Assembly (NCBI GenBank): GCA_963576735.1
Contig: OY755171.1
Span: 5,208,001 to 5,272,000 of the forward strand
Length of the DNA stretch: 64,000 nt
Source: Bedellia somnulentella
Lineage: Eukaryota > Arthropoda > Insecta > Lepidoptera > Bedelliidae
Direction of reading: 5' to 3'
Each line of letters starts with the position of its first letter. The first letter of the stretch is position 1. Made by a program: the position numbers and the translations under genes. Of this stretch, positions 11,764 to 22,449 are shown one piece after another. The notes below the pieces were generated by a model. That model was not told where the DNA came from, ran no database searches, and was given only the letters and a program-made list of their open reading frames with translations.

Positions 11764-12146
11764 TCCTATTAATATTATAAATGTAAAAGTTTAGATGTTT
11801 GTGTGTTTGTAGCTAAGTGAAGAATAATTCACAAACCGCATTTAAAATAAAATTTACAGGAAGCCAGATAATGATCTAATTAACACAATAGGACACTTTT
11901 TATCCCAGAAAAATTAAGAGATCAATAAATTTTCTTAAAAAATGGTTAAATAGACTAACTATCTAAGAATCAATGCTCAGCCGAAACTACTATACTTATA
12001 AACTTAAAACTTATAAAGTGAAAAAAATGTGAGGACACTATGAAAAACACCTTTTTTCTCATCGCATGGCAGAGACCCTCAACAGGTCAGTTTGACGACG
12101 TGAAAGTCTACACTTTTGACAGTACGAAGTCTGTGGGGTCAGCTAG
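11764..12146 (+). mobile_element. Non-autonomous Helitron
   Basis: The 5' end is TCCTATTAATATTATAAATG and the 3' end is GGGGTCAGCTAG. It sits between A (11763) and T (12147), as Helitrons do, with no target duplication. The 383-bp body has no coding content. The shared segment GTTTAGATGTTTGTGTGTTT recurs at 49166-49850. Confidence 0.75.
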
Positions 12147-12631
12147 TTCATTAATAAAGTTAAAAAAATTACAATACTTACGTGCATCGTGAAAAAGTAA
12201 TGCTTCTCTTGCAGTAGGTAATCTAGATTTTAGTTCGGAGAACTACGATGCTGCATGGAATACTTTGTGAGAGATATGACAACAAAAGATTGCTTGTTAA
12301 TAATTATGTGGAAACTCGCTTTAATATGAACTCAGTCACAAAAGAATCAAATAAGGCTTTATGTCATATCTCTCTCTAAAAATCTCAGAGCCTTTTTACA
12401 CTTGGGCAACTAGTTGAGTACTTGGATAGCAATAAGTTATTATCCATATTATTATATTATAGTTATTAAAGTAGATCGGTTGACAGATCGACAGTGGGAG
12501 GCGCATAAAAATACTCTGACTGAACCTCCAACATTACTTATATTAAATACATTTCTCAGTAATTGATCAGATTTGTTAGAAATAATTGAATAACACCACA
12601 AAGAAATGAGAAAAGAAACAAGGAAATACAC

Positions 12632-12716
12632 ATTTTCGCAAGAGTGGTCAGTCGGCAGAGCGACGGGGGCGTATGCCCGTGGGCGTAGGTTCAAGTCCTG
12701 CAGGTGTCGAAAATTT
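12632..12716 (+). mobile_element. tRNA-derived SINE head (C-like)
   Basis: AGTGGTCAGTCGGCAGAGCG (A-box region) and GTAGGTTCAAGTCC (B box), ending GGTGTCGAAAA. It resembles the SINE C head at 41392. The spacing allows an RNA polymerase III promoter, but the cloverleaf is poor, so it is not a tRNA gene. Confidence 0.6.
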
Positions 12717-12731
12717 TTGTTTGCTTAATTA

Positions 12732-12958
12732 CATACATACATACATACATATACTCACGGCTATATTTCCCTAGAAGGGGTAGCCAGAGCTAAGGAATTA
12801 AAAATTTCTCAGCCACTTTTGGAAGTTGCGTGGGAAGATCGGGTCTCCAACCGCATCACCCAAAAATCCCTTAAAAAGCCCCAATACCGTTAGTCGCCTC
12901 TTACGTACACCCACCGGATGAAATGGGGTAGTGCTATTCTAAGCCGACACTACACAGC
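12732..12958 (-). mobile_element. SINE family A, internally deleted
   Basis: A long (CATA)n end leads to GCCGACACTACACAGC. About 30 bp around GAAAAGATGGTAAAATAAAG are missing (GCGTGGGAAGATCGGGTCTCC). Short TTAATTA flanks are possible target duplications. Confidence 0.85.
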
Positions 12959-13342
12959 TTTAATTAATTGCTTAATTGATTCTTAAAAATCAATCAATAG
13001 CGGTATATCAATTGATATTGATTGTCCTATTTTGCCAAAGGTATCGTCATACGTACCGAACACATTTGTCAATACCAGTAACAAAAACATATCCTCGTCT
13101 ATTCATCTTGCCGACACTGACTACTATATTCCGTCTTATATCGACATTTTAGTTGGAGTGGAGGTATTCTGGAACATCGTAGGTGCGAATCGAGTTGCAG
13201 AAGGTAAAAACAAGCCTTCTTTATTTGAGTCAAAGTTGTTCTAGCGGCTCTCTGGCTACCCCTTATAATCACTTAAAATGCCTTAAAAACTCTTGGTTCC
13301 CTCCGACAATACCTACAGAAAAACATAGTAATGCCATTTTAA

Positions 13343-14963
13343 CCCACTTGTTACTACCGTCGTTTTAAAACAACAGCATGAATAATAAAATCTACATCGA
13401 AATGTGGGTAGTTTTAATGAAATTTTCTAATGTGATTGCTTTCGTCAGTGCAGCATCTAACCGAGGAAAAATACAGTTTACATCAAGATATTACGTGTTT
13501 TTTTGTATAAATATCTATAAAATACGAAAAATAATCAAGTCTTTTCAAGGGTAAGTACAATATCATTTGAATATAATATTGGCCTGAAGTTACATTTAAC
13601 TTGTTGTTATAACGTAGTTTTATCTATGCAGGAAAATAATATGCCTTAAAATTAACATTTTGGTACCTTTTTTGTCGAGAAAAGTAGGTGTTGTTTATAA
13701 ACGACGATCGTAAAATGAACTACCTTACCTACTTATGCAGTGAGGATGAGGACGGTGCATAGAAATACATTCTTCCTTCTTGAAATCTTTTGTGTTACAT
13801 ACGCTTTTATTGTTTTATCTGTGTTTTTGAAGTAGGTATTTCTTATTATTACAGATCCCGTTTCCACTCTTTGAGGCTTTATGAAATCGTTGAAGAATTG
13901 GAGAAGGACGATGACGGTCCTTTGCCAGATTCCATCGTAATACTTCCTCCAGATAATTGTAACGGTAATGTGACGGATGAAGATTTCGGAGACGAAGAAT
14001 ATGTTAACATTCAAAATCTACCAGGCTCCCAGCTTCGAGCACCCTGCGCAATACAACTTGATAACGGCGGAGATGATTCCAATAGTGATGACGAAGACGA
14101 CATTCCGATATTGCAGTTGGCAAAGCGTCAACGTGTGGATGATGCGCCCACCGCCTCTTCTACGGACGCTCAAGATACCTTACCAATACCTACTATTTAT
14201 AACGTTTTCTTTTTTATCTTATAACGTTTCTCTCAAAAAGAAAAGAAATTCATCCATGTGGATCAGCCGGCCCTAATAAAGTCCAATAATGAAAATATGG
14301 GGGGCGTAGACAGGTCTGATCAAATTATTGGGCTCTATAGGACTTCAATTAGGGGCAAGAAATGGTATTTCTGTTTATTTTCTCACTGTATCGATATGGC
14401 ACTGCACAATGCCTGGCAGCTGTATAAAAACGACGGTGGTGAATACGATCATCTAAAGTTCAGAAGAAGTGTGTCATGTGGTTTACTGGAGACATACAGA
14501 AAAACAGATCATCGTATGCCAGGTCGGGCTTCCGGTAGTTTACATGAATCTTCACGATATGATAACATAGGAATATCGTAACATATCGCCCTAAACAACT
14601 GCGTTGTGGATATTGTCACAAACATGCCAATTTTTTTTGCGTAAAATGTAACGTCACGTTGCACCCCAGAGATTGTTTTGCAGCCTATCATAAGCAATGT
14701 TAAAAGCGTACCTACATACATATGCATTATTCAATAAAAGAAGTACTTATTTTGAAATATATTTTGTTTCAATCAACTCACCATGAACCCTTGCAACAGT
14801 AGTACATATTACTACCGTAGTTTTAAAACAACACCATTTTCCGGCTTTCCCAGAAACTTCTGTTTTTTTTTAGTATTTTTTTCTTAATCGTAGGCCATTA
14901 AACTGCCCCCAAACCAAAAATCAACTTATAAACTTAACTTTTTTTGTTTCCGTAACAAGTGGG
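13343..14963 (+). mobile_element. piggyBac-superfamily element, internally deleted
   Basis: The left end TTAA|CCCACTTGTTAC and right end GTAACAAGTGGG|TTAA form perfect 12-bp TIRs, flanked by TTAA duplications at 13339-13342 and 14964-14967. Starting with CCC and duplicating TTAA is diagnostic of piggyBac. The 1621-bp length is short for an autonomous element (about 2.4 kb). A subterminal motif TACTACCGT(C/A)GTTTTAAAA occurs in direct orientation near both ends (about 13352 and 14810). It encloses a broken transposase gene. The TIRs look usable if a related transposase is supplied elsewhere in the genome; that is inference. Confidence 0.9.
13847..14703 (+). pseudogene. piggyBac transposase remnant (deleted and frameshifted)
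   Basis: The first part (to 14224) encodes an acidic segment with EELEKDDDGPLPDS, GDEEYVNIQNLPGS and DEDDIPI, like piggyBac transposase N-termini. The reading then jumps to the C-terminal part: FIHVDQPALIKS, then NMGGVDRSDQ (14290-14330), which holds the third Asp of the DDD catalytic triad, then YRTSIRGKKWYF. After a stop at 14579-14581 a different frame gives the Cys/His-rich tail (CGYCHKH, FCVKCNVTLHPRDCF, HKQC, stop 14701-14703). The region with the first two catalytic Asp residues is missing, so the product cannot be active. At least one frameshift (about 14575) also separates the parts. An AG at 13854-13855 may be an old splice acceptor. Confidence 0.85.
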
Positions 14964-14967
14964 TTAA

Positions 14968-15578
14968 GCTAAGCATAACACATGTAACATACAAAATATA
15001 ACATGATTTTCATACAAACCTTAAATTTTACACATTTTTCTCGAACATCAATCCTACAGTTACAAAGTTACTTAGCAGGGTAACTTTCAAATCAAATTTC
15101 CGGTGTCGACATATGACGAAGGACTGCCATCGTTCCCAGGAAACATTATATTCCTAGCGGATTCAACTCTACTGGGATCTTATAAGATTTGTAATGAGAT
15201 CCGTTTATTTTCCGATCGGAAACTAAAGTGTGAAATATTGGATCGGTATGAGATTACACAGTGTTATATTTTTCCTTTGTGAGGCGGGTAGAACCAAGTT
15301 TTGATTCAAACAAAGGGTTATGTTATGTAGTATGATATGTGTTGTAGTTTGAGTTGAAATTGAAGAGTGTTTTTATAAATTGTGATTAAATCTGTCTCTA
15401 CACGTCATTTATTTCGTAATGATCAATTGCCATTGGTGACCTCAAATGGATTTGGTCCATTATTTGACTACGGCAAATGCGGTAAAAATAATAAAATATA
15501 ATAATTTGATTTATTTACATTGTACAATATACAAGATGGTAGCGGACTCATTTAATGCAATAGGTAATTGAACACACC
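14968..15578. other. Gene-free stretch
   Basis: No recognised element between the piggyBac copy and the next SINE fragment. Confidence 0.45.
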
Positions 15579-15655
15579 AGGTACACTGTCCAAACAAAAC
15601 GTGGGTGGTGTCACTCTGAACGTGACATTGTCACCTGATGTTTAGGGTTTAGGTG
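15579..15655 (+). mobile_element. SINE family B fragment
   Basis: GTACACTGTCCAAACAAAAC and GAACGTGACATTGTCACCTG correspond to the middle of family B. Both ends are missing. Confidence 0.65.
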
Positions 15656-15660
15656 TATTA

Positions 15661-15829
15661 CGCCCAATTTCTGAATTGAGTTCAATTCAGAAATCGGGCT
15701 CAATCAAATTCAATTCAAGCTGAAAACGACTCAAGTATCGTTTTGTCTCATTTAGTTGTTAAGATTTCTGTGCGACAGAACGATACTTAAGTTGTTTCCA
15801 GCTGGAATACTCAATTCAGAAATCGGGCG
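15661..15829. mobile_element. Hairpin MITE, Harbinger-like (copy 2)
   Basis: Same termini as 900-1037 (CGCCCAATTTCTGAATTGAG ... AATTCAGAAATCGGGCG), with TTA duplications at 15658-15660 and 15830-15832. The left arm holds an extra small hairpin (TTGAGTTCAATTCAGAAATC...), so the copy is about 30 bp longer. It probably arose by template switching within the palindrome. Confidence 0.75.
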
Positions 15830-16065
15830 TTAGTGAACACTTGAGTTTGAGTTTGAGAGGTCCTGTTAATATGCTAACATAAATATAGTGCGTCCCCCTA
15901 AATACGTTACTAACTTGTATTATTTAAGGGAACAGAATGATCGTTCTCGTGATGTCTAAAAATATGTTAGTATATTTTATTATTGCACCAGTATTGAGAT
16001 GTCATAATAAATGAATTTCACAAGATAATTATATAAAATAGAATATTTCATATATGTAACAAACC

Positions 16066-16288
16066 ATAATATAAACTTTCATGCTGAATATCCCCGGAGG
16101 GGTTGGCAGAGGTACTTTTACTTCTGAACATCACGTGACATTGTCACCTGGTGTTCAGAGTACCCACTTTTTGCATAGACAGTGTACTCACGTGATAGCA
16201 GGGGTAGGCCTATCGCCGTTTTGTACGAATACACTGTCACATGACTAAGTACAACTCAGCCATGGTGGGTTTCCTCGCGATTCATATA
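16066..16288 (-). mobile_element. SINE family B, 5'-truncated
   Basis: From the 3' tail side (AAACTTTCATGCTGAATATCC) to the body motif GGTGGGTTTCCTCGCGAT. The tRNA-like head is absent. Confidence 0.8.
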
Positions 16289-16567
16289 ATGTTTAAAGGT
16301 TTTACTGTAGCGACTAACCTCCTGAACTGATTTTAAAAATTGTGATGTCAAAAGTTTGGTATAAATACTCGTAGTTTATGGGACATAACGTAAAAACGTA
16401 CACGCCGAATATCTATCGATATCGTCTAGAAAACTTATGGATGGCAAGGTCAAAATTGTCAGTCATGTTAATTACACGGTGAAATAGTAAATTTGCTTAA
16501 ATCTACATCTTTAGTTTTAATTTTAAACTAACGATTAGGCGACGCGGTAGAATTTATTGCTCACCAA

Positions 16568-16660
16568 ACTACCAAAAGTGGCTGAAAATTTTTACTGTTC
16601 TAAACCTCTGCCTACCTCTTTAGCGATTTATATCAATGAGAATACTTATGCATGTTATCA
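16568..16660 (+). mobile_element. SINE family A, degraded 3' end
   Basis: CCAAAAGTGGCTGA, CTGCCTACCTCTTTAGCGAT and ATGAGAATACTTATGCATG can still be aligned to the 3' half. Confidence 0.5.
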
Positions 16661-16977
16661 TGTATTGTGTTATATGCGTATAAGTCTTACTGAAAAACGT
16701 AAAATAAAAAAACTATAGTTTCTAAACCATGAACAGTAACTAACAACGCATAAAAGGGAATAAAAGATATACAAACTAAGAAAACAATTCATACAGGAAT
16801 TTAGTTCTGCATAAAAAAGAGTATGCAGTATATTTCATAACAGTGTTACCTTCACTAATACTAACTTTGCATAACTGAATTTTTAACTAATATTTATCTC
16901 AATCGATTTCTTGCTTTTTTTCTTTTAAGATCCTCTTTATTGTTCGAACTTGTTTTGAATCACTACTTACATTCTTA

Positions 16978-17035
16978 TATTCCTATTGGGGTAAGCAGAG
17001 ACTATCGATCACTAGTTTGTACGCTGCTGGCAAAA
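16978..17035 (-). mobile_element. RTE LINE 3' end fragment
   Basis: GGGGTAAGCAGAGACTATCG and TTTGTACG are the reverse complement of the RTE 3' end. Confidence 0.55.
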
Positions 17036-17730
17036 CTCTCGAGCATGATTCTCATCTTCATTTTATACTTTTTTTTCTCAAATGCAAAAGTGTCAAAAAT
17101 GCCAGCATTTTACGGCTTATTTGCTGTAAATGAGTCTTCCATGATCGTCCTCTATTTGCATTAGCTTTGTTTCTCTGACACTATTATATTTTCATGTCAT
17201 GCTTCTAACAAAATTAACATTTATGTCTTATTTAATAAATGAATACCAAATAAAATGATAAAATCAATCAAATACGAGCCGGACTCACCACTAAATGTTT
17301 CAATTAATTCCGGACATATAAAAACTATAACTACTATAAAACCAATCTTCTTTGTAGTGGATTCTAAATTTATGTCATTTAAGCAAAATTTGAACATTGA
17401 AAAGATGAGAAGTAATTCTAACATGCTATAGTAGGAGTTCAATTCAATTCACACTGAAATTGGCTCCGCTTAGTATTTCGGCAGCTGCCAATGAGTTCTA
17501 TTTACCTAACAATATATTCGCTCATAGTTTATTGACACTGCTATATTCGCTTTTAGATGTTCAAGTTTATGATAATAGAAATATGATTGGTTTGCGTCGT
17601 ACAAGTTTGATGTAGTTTAGACAGAATAGCAAACAATTTACCACATGAATGTAATTGAAAAGAAGAAAGTATAAAACATACAAATGGAAGCACATTTGGA
17701 ATTGAAGTGCCAAAAAGATTGTAAAAAAAA
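17036..17730. other. Gene-free stretch
   Basis: Small minus-strand frames (17221-17442, 17553-17773) have no recognisable motif. The second overlaps the following SINE. Confidence 0.45.
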
Positions 17731-17837
17731 AGTTGTTCGTGATGGGTCTCCAACCGATATCCACAAAAATCACTTAAACTTACTTTACAATACCCACGGG
17801 AAAAAGGGGTAGTTTTATTTTACGTCGACACTACACA
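17731..17837 (-). mobile_element. SINE family A, partial
   Basis: GTTGTTCGTGATGGGTCTCC to GTCGACACTACACA. The tail half is missing and there is a small internal deletion. Confidence 0.75.
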
Positions 17838-19095
17838 TATATATTTTTTATCTATTGAAAAAAAAAACAATGACCAATAAAATACCAATATCCACTGATT
17901 TAATTTTACATTGTGTAACTTATGAATGCTTTGTAAACATAATCGTAGCTCCTAAAGATATTAACAAAGATAATATTTCATAATATTTTTTTATGTCTTT
18001 AAATCAAATAATCCGCCTTAACAAGCAATAAATAATATTTGAGATGTGCCCGAGATTTAGTACAAAATTAAGAAAAATTATTATCCGAAAAACAAGAATA
18101 AACTGACTTTTTCTGAGAAAAGACACACGCTGCCCAGCGAAAAGATGGCCGATAGCAGCAATAAATATCATGATTCGACCACTAAAGACGTATTTTTCTT
18201 TCTTTGCGGCATTTGTTCTGTAGCACGGCTCTCCGCCATTTTGAATTTATAGTCCCTGAAAACATTATATTTGTGTGGTGGTTGTATTCATATTTTTATT
18301 TAGATATTGTTTTTACAGCTTCAATTTCGGTGGGATAGTAATATTGAAAACACAAATAAGAAGATGATCTATCAGAAATATGTTCACGTAAGCACTTCAA
18401 CTAAAAGGTCTAATTACACATTTGTAATATGGTAATGTGAAAATTAATTATATCAATAGTGAATATTTAAAAAAAATATCTTGTATTAGTACTTTCAATA
18501 TGACCAAAGAAATACTATGTCTTACATTTCCACAATAATCACGTCACTATTAAACCTTACAATTTTATTTCGACTAGACACTATTACCGAAGAGAAACAC
18601 AAAGTATAAAATACAGATTAAAATATGATAAATCTATCTTACCCATGCAGGAAAAAGGGTCTGGAAAATAAAGGTACTAGTACGTCGCATAACAGTATGC
18701 CTACTTGCCGTGTAATCGAATAGTTTACGGTCTAAAGGGCCTCTAGTCCTCACTTTACCTGGAACCCTGTATCCCTTTATCTTTGTTTGTTTATTGTTCT
18801 TTTCGGACACAACTGAATGATGGATTGTGTTCGCTTCAGGATGTTGTTTAGGAAATTGATGTGCCATTGAAGACTGATTGCTTTGGTTGTGCTATTTTGT
18901 TTTGGAAGAATTAAAGTAATTGAAGTCAAGAAATTTCGGAGATTGGGGTTGAATTTGCTTAGACACCATATGTCTGCCGCAAACGCTCTGCTGATAGGAC
19001 ACGGAGGTAGTTATTATTTAAGCAGGTACAATTTTAACGTATTCATATTAGAGTTTCTAATTTTCTCTATTTTATATGTAACATATTTCCTTACA
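17838..19095. other. Gene-free stretch
   Basis: Contains a 77-codon basic minus-strand frame (18634-18867) that I cannot assign. No other evidence of a gene. Confidence 0.45.
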
Positions 19096-19448
19096 GCCCA
19101 TATTCGTCCCCACCAGATGCTTGAGCGTAGGCTTATAGTAATAATATTAGTAATGGTAGGCTAATACTAAACCTAAATAGGGTGATTTGGTCATAGTCCA
19201 CCACGCTGGCCAATTGTGGGTTGGCAGACTAACGACTACTACCGTAATAGTGGCCGGGATCGACGGCTTAACGTGCCCCCCAAAGCACGAAATCATCTTA
19301 ATTTTCAGATATCATTGGATAATCGGGTGATTCAAGCCTGTCATATCCTTCCAGACAAGATTAAATCTTACAAATTGAATTTGTGATTTTACCCCCCGGG
19401 TATCGAACCCAAGACCTCCGTACTTGAAGCCAAGCCAATCATGGAGGT
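19096..19448 (-). mobile_element. SINE family D, tRNA-derived
   Basis: On the minus strand the B box GGGTTCGATACCCGG is followed by AAATTCAATTTGTAAGATT, GGCTTGAATCACCCG, TAAGATGATTTCGTGC, a GTCTGCCAACCCACAATTGG block, and TGGTGGGGACGAATATGG near the end. The second copy is at 58736-59085. It is longer than families A and B and shares no 3' end with them. Confidence 0.8.
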
Positions 19449-20377
19449 AGATATATATTTATAATCCACATTTGTACTTCATAATCTCCTGTTTACATAA
19501 ATTGCGATTCCAATAAACAATAAATTCTCAAGACACTTTTATCAGTAGCTAAGAAATATGTTGTTTAACCAATGGGTTAAGTATCCAAATTAAAATATTG
19601 AATATTTTTGTAACAGACTTTTCACTTCAAATAACTTTTGCTTTGTCTAATCAAAATACGATACACACAAAAACCCCACAATCCTATTGAACTCGTGGCA
19701 CATTTTAAACATTTTGTGCAACGCAAAAATATACAGATCACAAACATTAAATACTCAAATATTAATCGTAAACAATCGGCATAAATTTTTCATACAAAAC
19801 TGGCAAAATAAAATACCAAAAACACATAATAAAAACATCAAACAGACATAAATAAGGCACATAAAACAAAGCATTTCACGCAGATCCCTAAAGCTTGTAT
19901 TCAATGTAGTTGGAATTTAAAAATACAACGAGGTTTGCCCGTCGGCAAATGCTTTCAGAGACAATATTTCACTGGCTATCTTGTCGTTTGTTCCGTTTGC
20001 TACGCGGCACACCACAAAGGCTGACGTCTTTAAGTACAAAAGTTTATCGATGCAAAATTGTTTGGATTCTTCAAACCGAACTTCAACGCTTCGGCGCGTT
20101 TTTCACTGCTCTTGAATTAGCTCGGTTGTTTTTAAAATTTTATTTTCCAAAGAAATTTTTTGCTCGTTTTGTATCTGGTTGCATTTAAATAGGAGTTCAA
20201 ACATTTATGTAAGAAAAATACTTACTGTCTTTATTACTGACGTAATCAAAGATACTATATTGGGTTTCTCAAATTAGAATTAAAAGTAATTGGTAATAGA
20301 ACTTACAAACTAATACAAAAAGGTGCTAAAGAATGTTTTATAAGTCAATTTTTCAAGTACCAAAATGAATAACTTTA
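19449..20377. other. Gene-free stretch
   Basis: A 92-codon plus-strand frame (19910-20188) rich in F, L and R has no recognisable family. The DNA of this frame is less AT-rich than its surroundings, but nothing supports expression. Confidence 0.4.
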
Positions 20378-21079
20378 ATCCCACCAAAAACATTAAATGT
20401 AAAAAAATGCCAAGTCTCTCGATGCAGTTTTTCCATCTTAAAAAGTTTTGAGATCTCATAGAAGCCAAGTCCTATTCAAAATATTTCGTAGTTATAAATC
20501 AACATTTAGTAATTGTATCAATAGTTTTCTTTATATTATAATTATAGTGACTTGGCAATGAGCACAAGAAGAAAAAAATTAAACGGCATACTCGTATTTG
20601 GAGGAGTTGAAAGTTACACACACCGCATGCGTAAACATTAATATCACAAAATTAATTTTCTTTTGGTTTATCCGTGTCGTCCCAACCGAATTTCGGCAAC
20701 GGCAGTCAGTCTTAGTGCACTCTCGATTCATTTACTTTTATAAAGCGATGGCCCGTAAGGTATTCTTAATTATTGTATTGGAGCATGTAGTCGGTAGTGA
20801 CCATCATGATTCACACATAACAAATAATCTGATCACTGGTCTCGTCAGTAACATTTGCATATAATTCCAGGCAGCAAGCTGCTTTTAATTTGTGCTCATT
20901 GCCAAGTCACTATAATTATAATATAAAGAAAACTATTGATACAATTACTAAATGTTGATTTATAACTACGAAATATTTTGAATAGGACTTGGCTTCTATG
21001 AGATCTCAAAACTTTTTAAGATGGAAAAACTGCATCGAGAGACTTGGCATTTTTTTACATTTAATGTTTTTGGTGGGAT
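20378..21079. repeat. Long perfect inverted repeat (190-bp arms)
   Basis: The left arm 20378-20567 and right arm 20890-21079 are reverse complements, with no mismatch found on reading. They run from ATCCCACCAAAAACATT to ATGAGCACAA and are separated by a 322-bp spacer. The right arm ends one base before the stop codon of the minus-strand helicase remnant, so it could be the 3' flank of a Helitron copied in inverted orientation. Within the spacer a GCAGCAAGCTGC palindrome lies at about 20872-20883. A transcript would fold into a very stable hairpin. Confidence 0.85.
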
Positions 21080-21080
21080 C

Positions 21081-21493
21081 TCATTTATTTTTTGTAATGC
21101 ATTTCTTTCTTTTACTTTTAGGTGACCTCACAATTTCTTGGACGTCAGCTACTGCTTTGCTTAGAACCCATTCTCTATCTCTATCTCTTCTGTTTCTTCT
21201 CTGAGGCTTCGTTACTTCTAAGGTAGACAAGTCTGGGCGATATATACTTCGGAGTCGATTATATTCAGCTATTGCTGTCTCCTGAGCTTTGATACTACTA
21301 AAATTCACATTTATTAAATGTAATCCACCCAAACTAGTCACTCTTGAAAGGGCCACGTATGCTTGTTTGACGACTGAAAACTCCCATACATGCTGTATGA
21401 CAACGAATGAAATAAACACGACCCATCTCCAGGAATAGAGATAACTCTGTGTGGACAAAGGTCGCCATTTATGTACAATATTTCACGTTCCAT
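21081..21493 (-). pseudogene. Helitron (Helentron-like) remnant: OTU fragment joined to PIF1 helicase C-terminus
   Basis: From ATG at 21493 the minus strand encodes the start of an OTU-type cysteine protease: CPHRVISIPGDGSCLFHSLS, containing the GDG.C catalytic signature. That frame stops at 21338-21340. In another frame, from about 21380 to the stop at 21081-21083, it encodes the end of a PIF1-like Helitron helicase: QAYVALSRVTSLGGLHL (helicase motif VI), an acidic/aromatic tail and a K/R-rich C-terminus. In active elements these domains lie far apart, so most of the Rep/helicase gene has been deleted and the junction is out of frame. The copy is inactive. OTU plus PIF1 helicase is known for animal Helitron variants. 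Confidence 0.75.
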
Positions 21494-22069
21494 TACACTA
21501 TATTTACAATTACTTCTATAACAATAGGGCTTAAACTTATATAAATATATGCAAACTAAATAGAACTAAACTAACTAACAAATAACTAACTAAATAAATA
21601 TATATCTACTAACTTACAAACGATAACTAAACTAAACTAAATAACACGTAAAGTTCTCCGAATATCAATTATCACTACAATATTTTTTAGTTTCGAAATG
21701 GGTTTTCATAGACAGATGGCGCTATCAAATGAAAATTATCGAATTATTTTGAAGTACCTACTACTTACACTGCGCTTTGTAACGCAACCATAGCGTAGCG
21801 CGATTCAGACAGGTACAACGCCATCTATCGAGCGCGCATACAATATTTATCGCAATACAATGGAGTTTTAGCTTTATTAATTTAATGAACTTTATGTATT
21901 AATTTGTATTAATGATAGTCTATGTATTACATTTATATTATTCTTTTCTATTCTATGTATGTATTCATCCAATTGAATAGGTACTTGAACAACGAACAAA
22001 GTTAACAATGCAGTCAAAATCCATACATAATGTTCTTGCCAAACCGCAAATATAAAATTGTTTTCTATG
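21494..22069. other. Gene-free stretch
   Basis: Contains two oppositely oriented GATGGCG motifs, AGATGGCGCT at 21714-21723 and CGCCATCTAT at about 21820, about 100 bp apart. Otherwise AT-rich with no recognised element. Confidence 0.45.
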
Positions 22070-22449
22070 GCATATAATTTTTTAATGTTTTTATAATTTT
22101 TCCTTTATATGTGGCTAATGACCTATCTTGGTGCAAAATTTGAAGTTTCTAAGTCTGCTAGAAGTACCTTAGATTTTTGATGATCTGTCAGTGAGTCAGT
22201 GAGTGACAAAATGGTGTAACTTTGATCGACCGTAACTCCTAAACTATTAATTCATTTGGCGTGTAATTTCGAACTTAAGCTTGTTCCAATGCCTACTATT
22301 ATTCACCGAAAACCTAAACTCCTAGCTTTGTCCACGTCGAAGATAAAGGGGGGGCGAAACAGCCGCGAAACGCTTCGAGAAAAGATGGTACGGCCGTGCC
22401 CGTTTTGCTCGAGACTTGGCAGGGGCACTGCCGTGCCCCCAGATTGTTT
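22070..22449 (+). mobile_element. Repeat family G, copy 1 (hairpin 3' end)
   Basis: Shares blocks with 46690-47049: a GTCAGTGAGTCAGTGAG stretch, a GGTACGGC(C/A)GTG box and a final hairpin GGGGCACTGCCGTGCCCC (22422-22439) followed by CAGAT. Similarity stops right after CAGAT, marking a real 3' end. A terminal hairpin suggests a Helitron-type element, but no CTRR end is visible, so the class is uncertain. Confidence 0.6.

Noticed and set aside
13241..13265. SINE A fragment (CTCTGGCTACCCCTTATAA)
   Set aside because: Only about 17 bp match; too short to call, though it lies near the piggyBac left end.
18634..18867. 77-codon basic minus-strand frame as a possible host exon
   Set aside because: No recognisable domain, no splice context or neighbour supports it, and frames of this length are expected by chance in 64 kb.
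19910..20188. 92-codon frame as a gene
   Set aside because: Composition is slightly gene-like, but there are no motifs, no homologous repeat in the window and no regulatory context.
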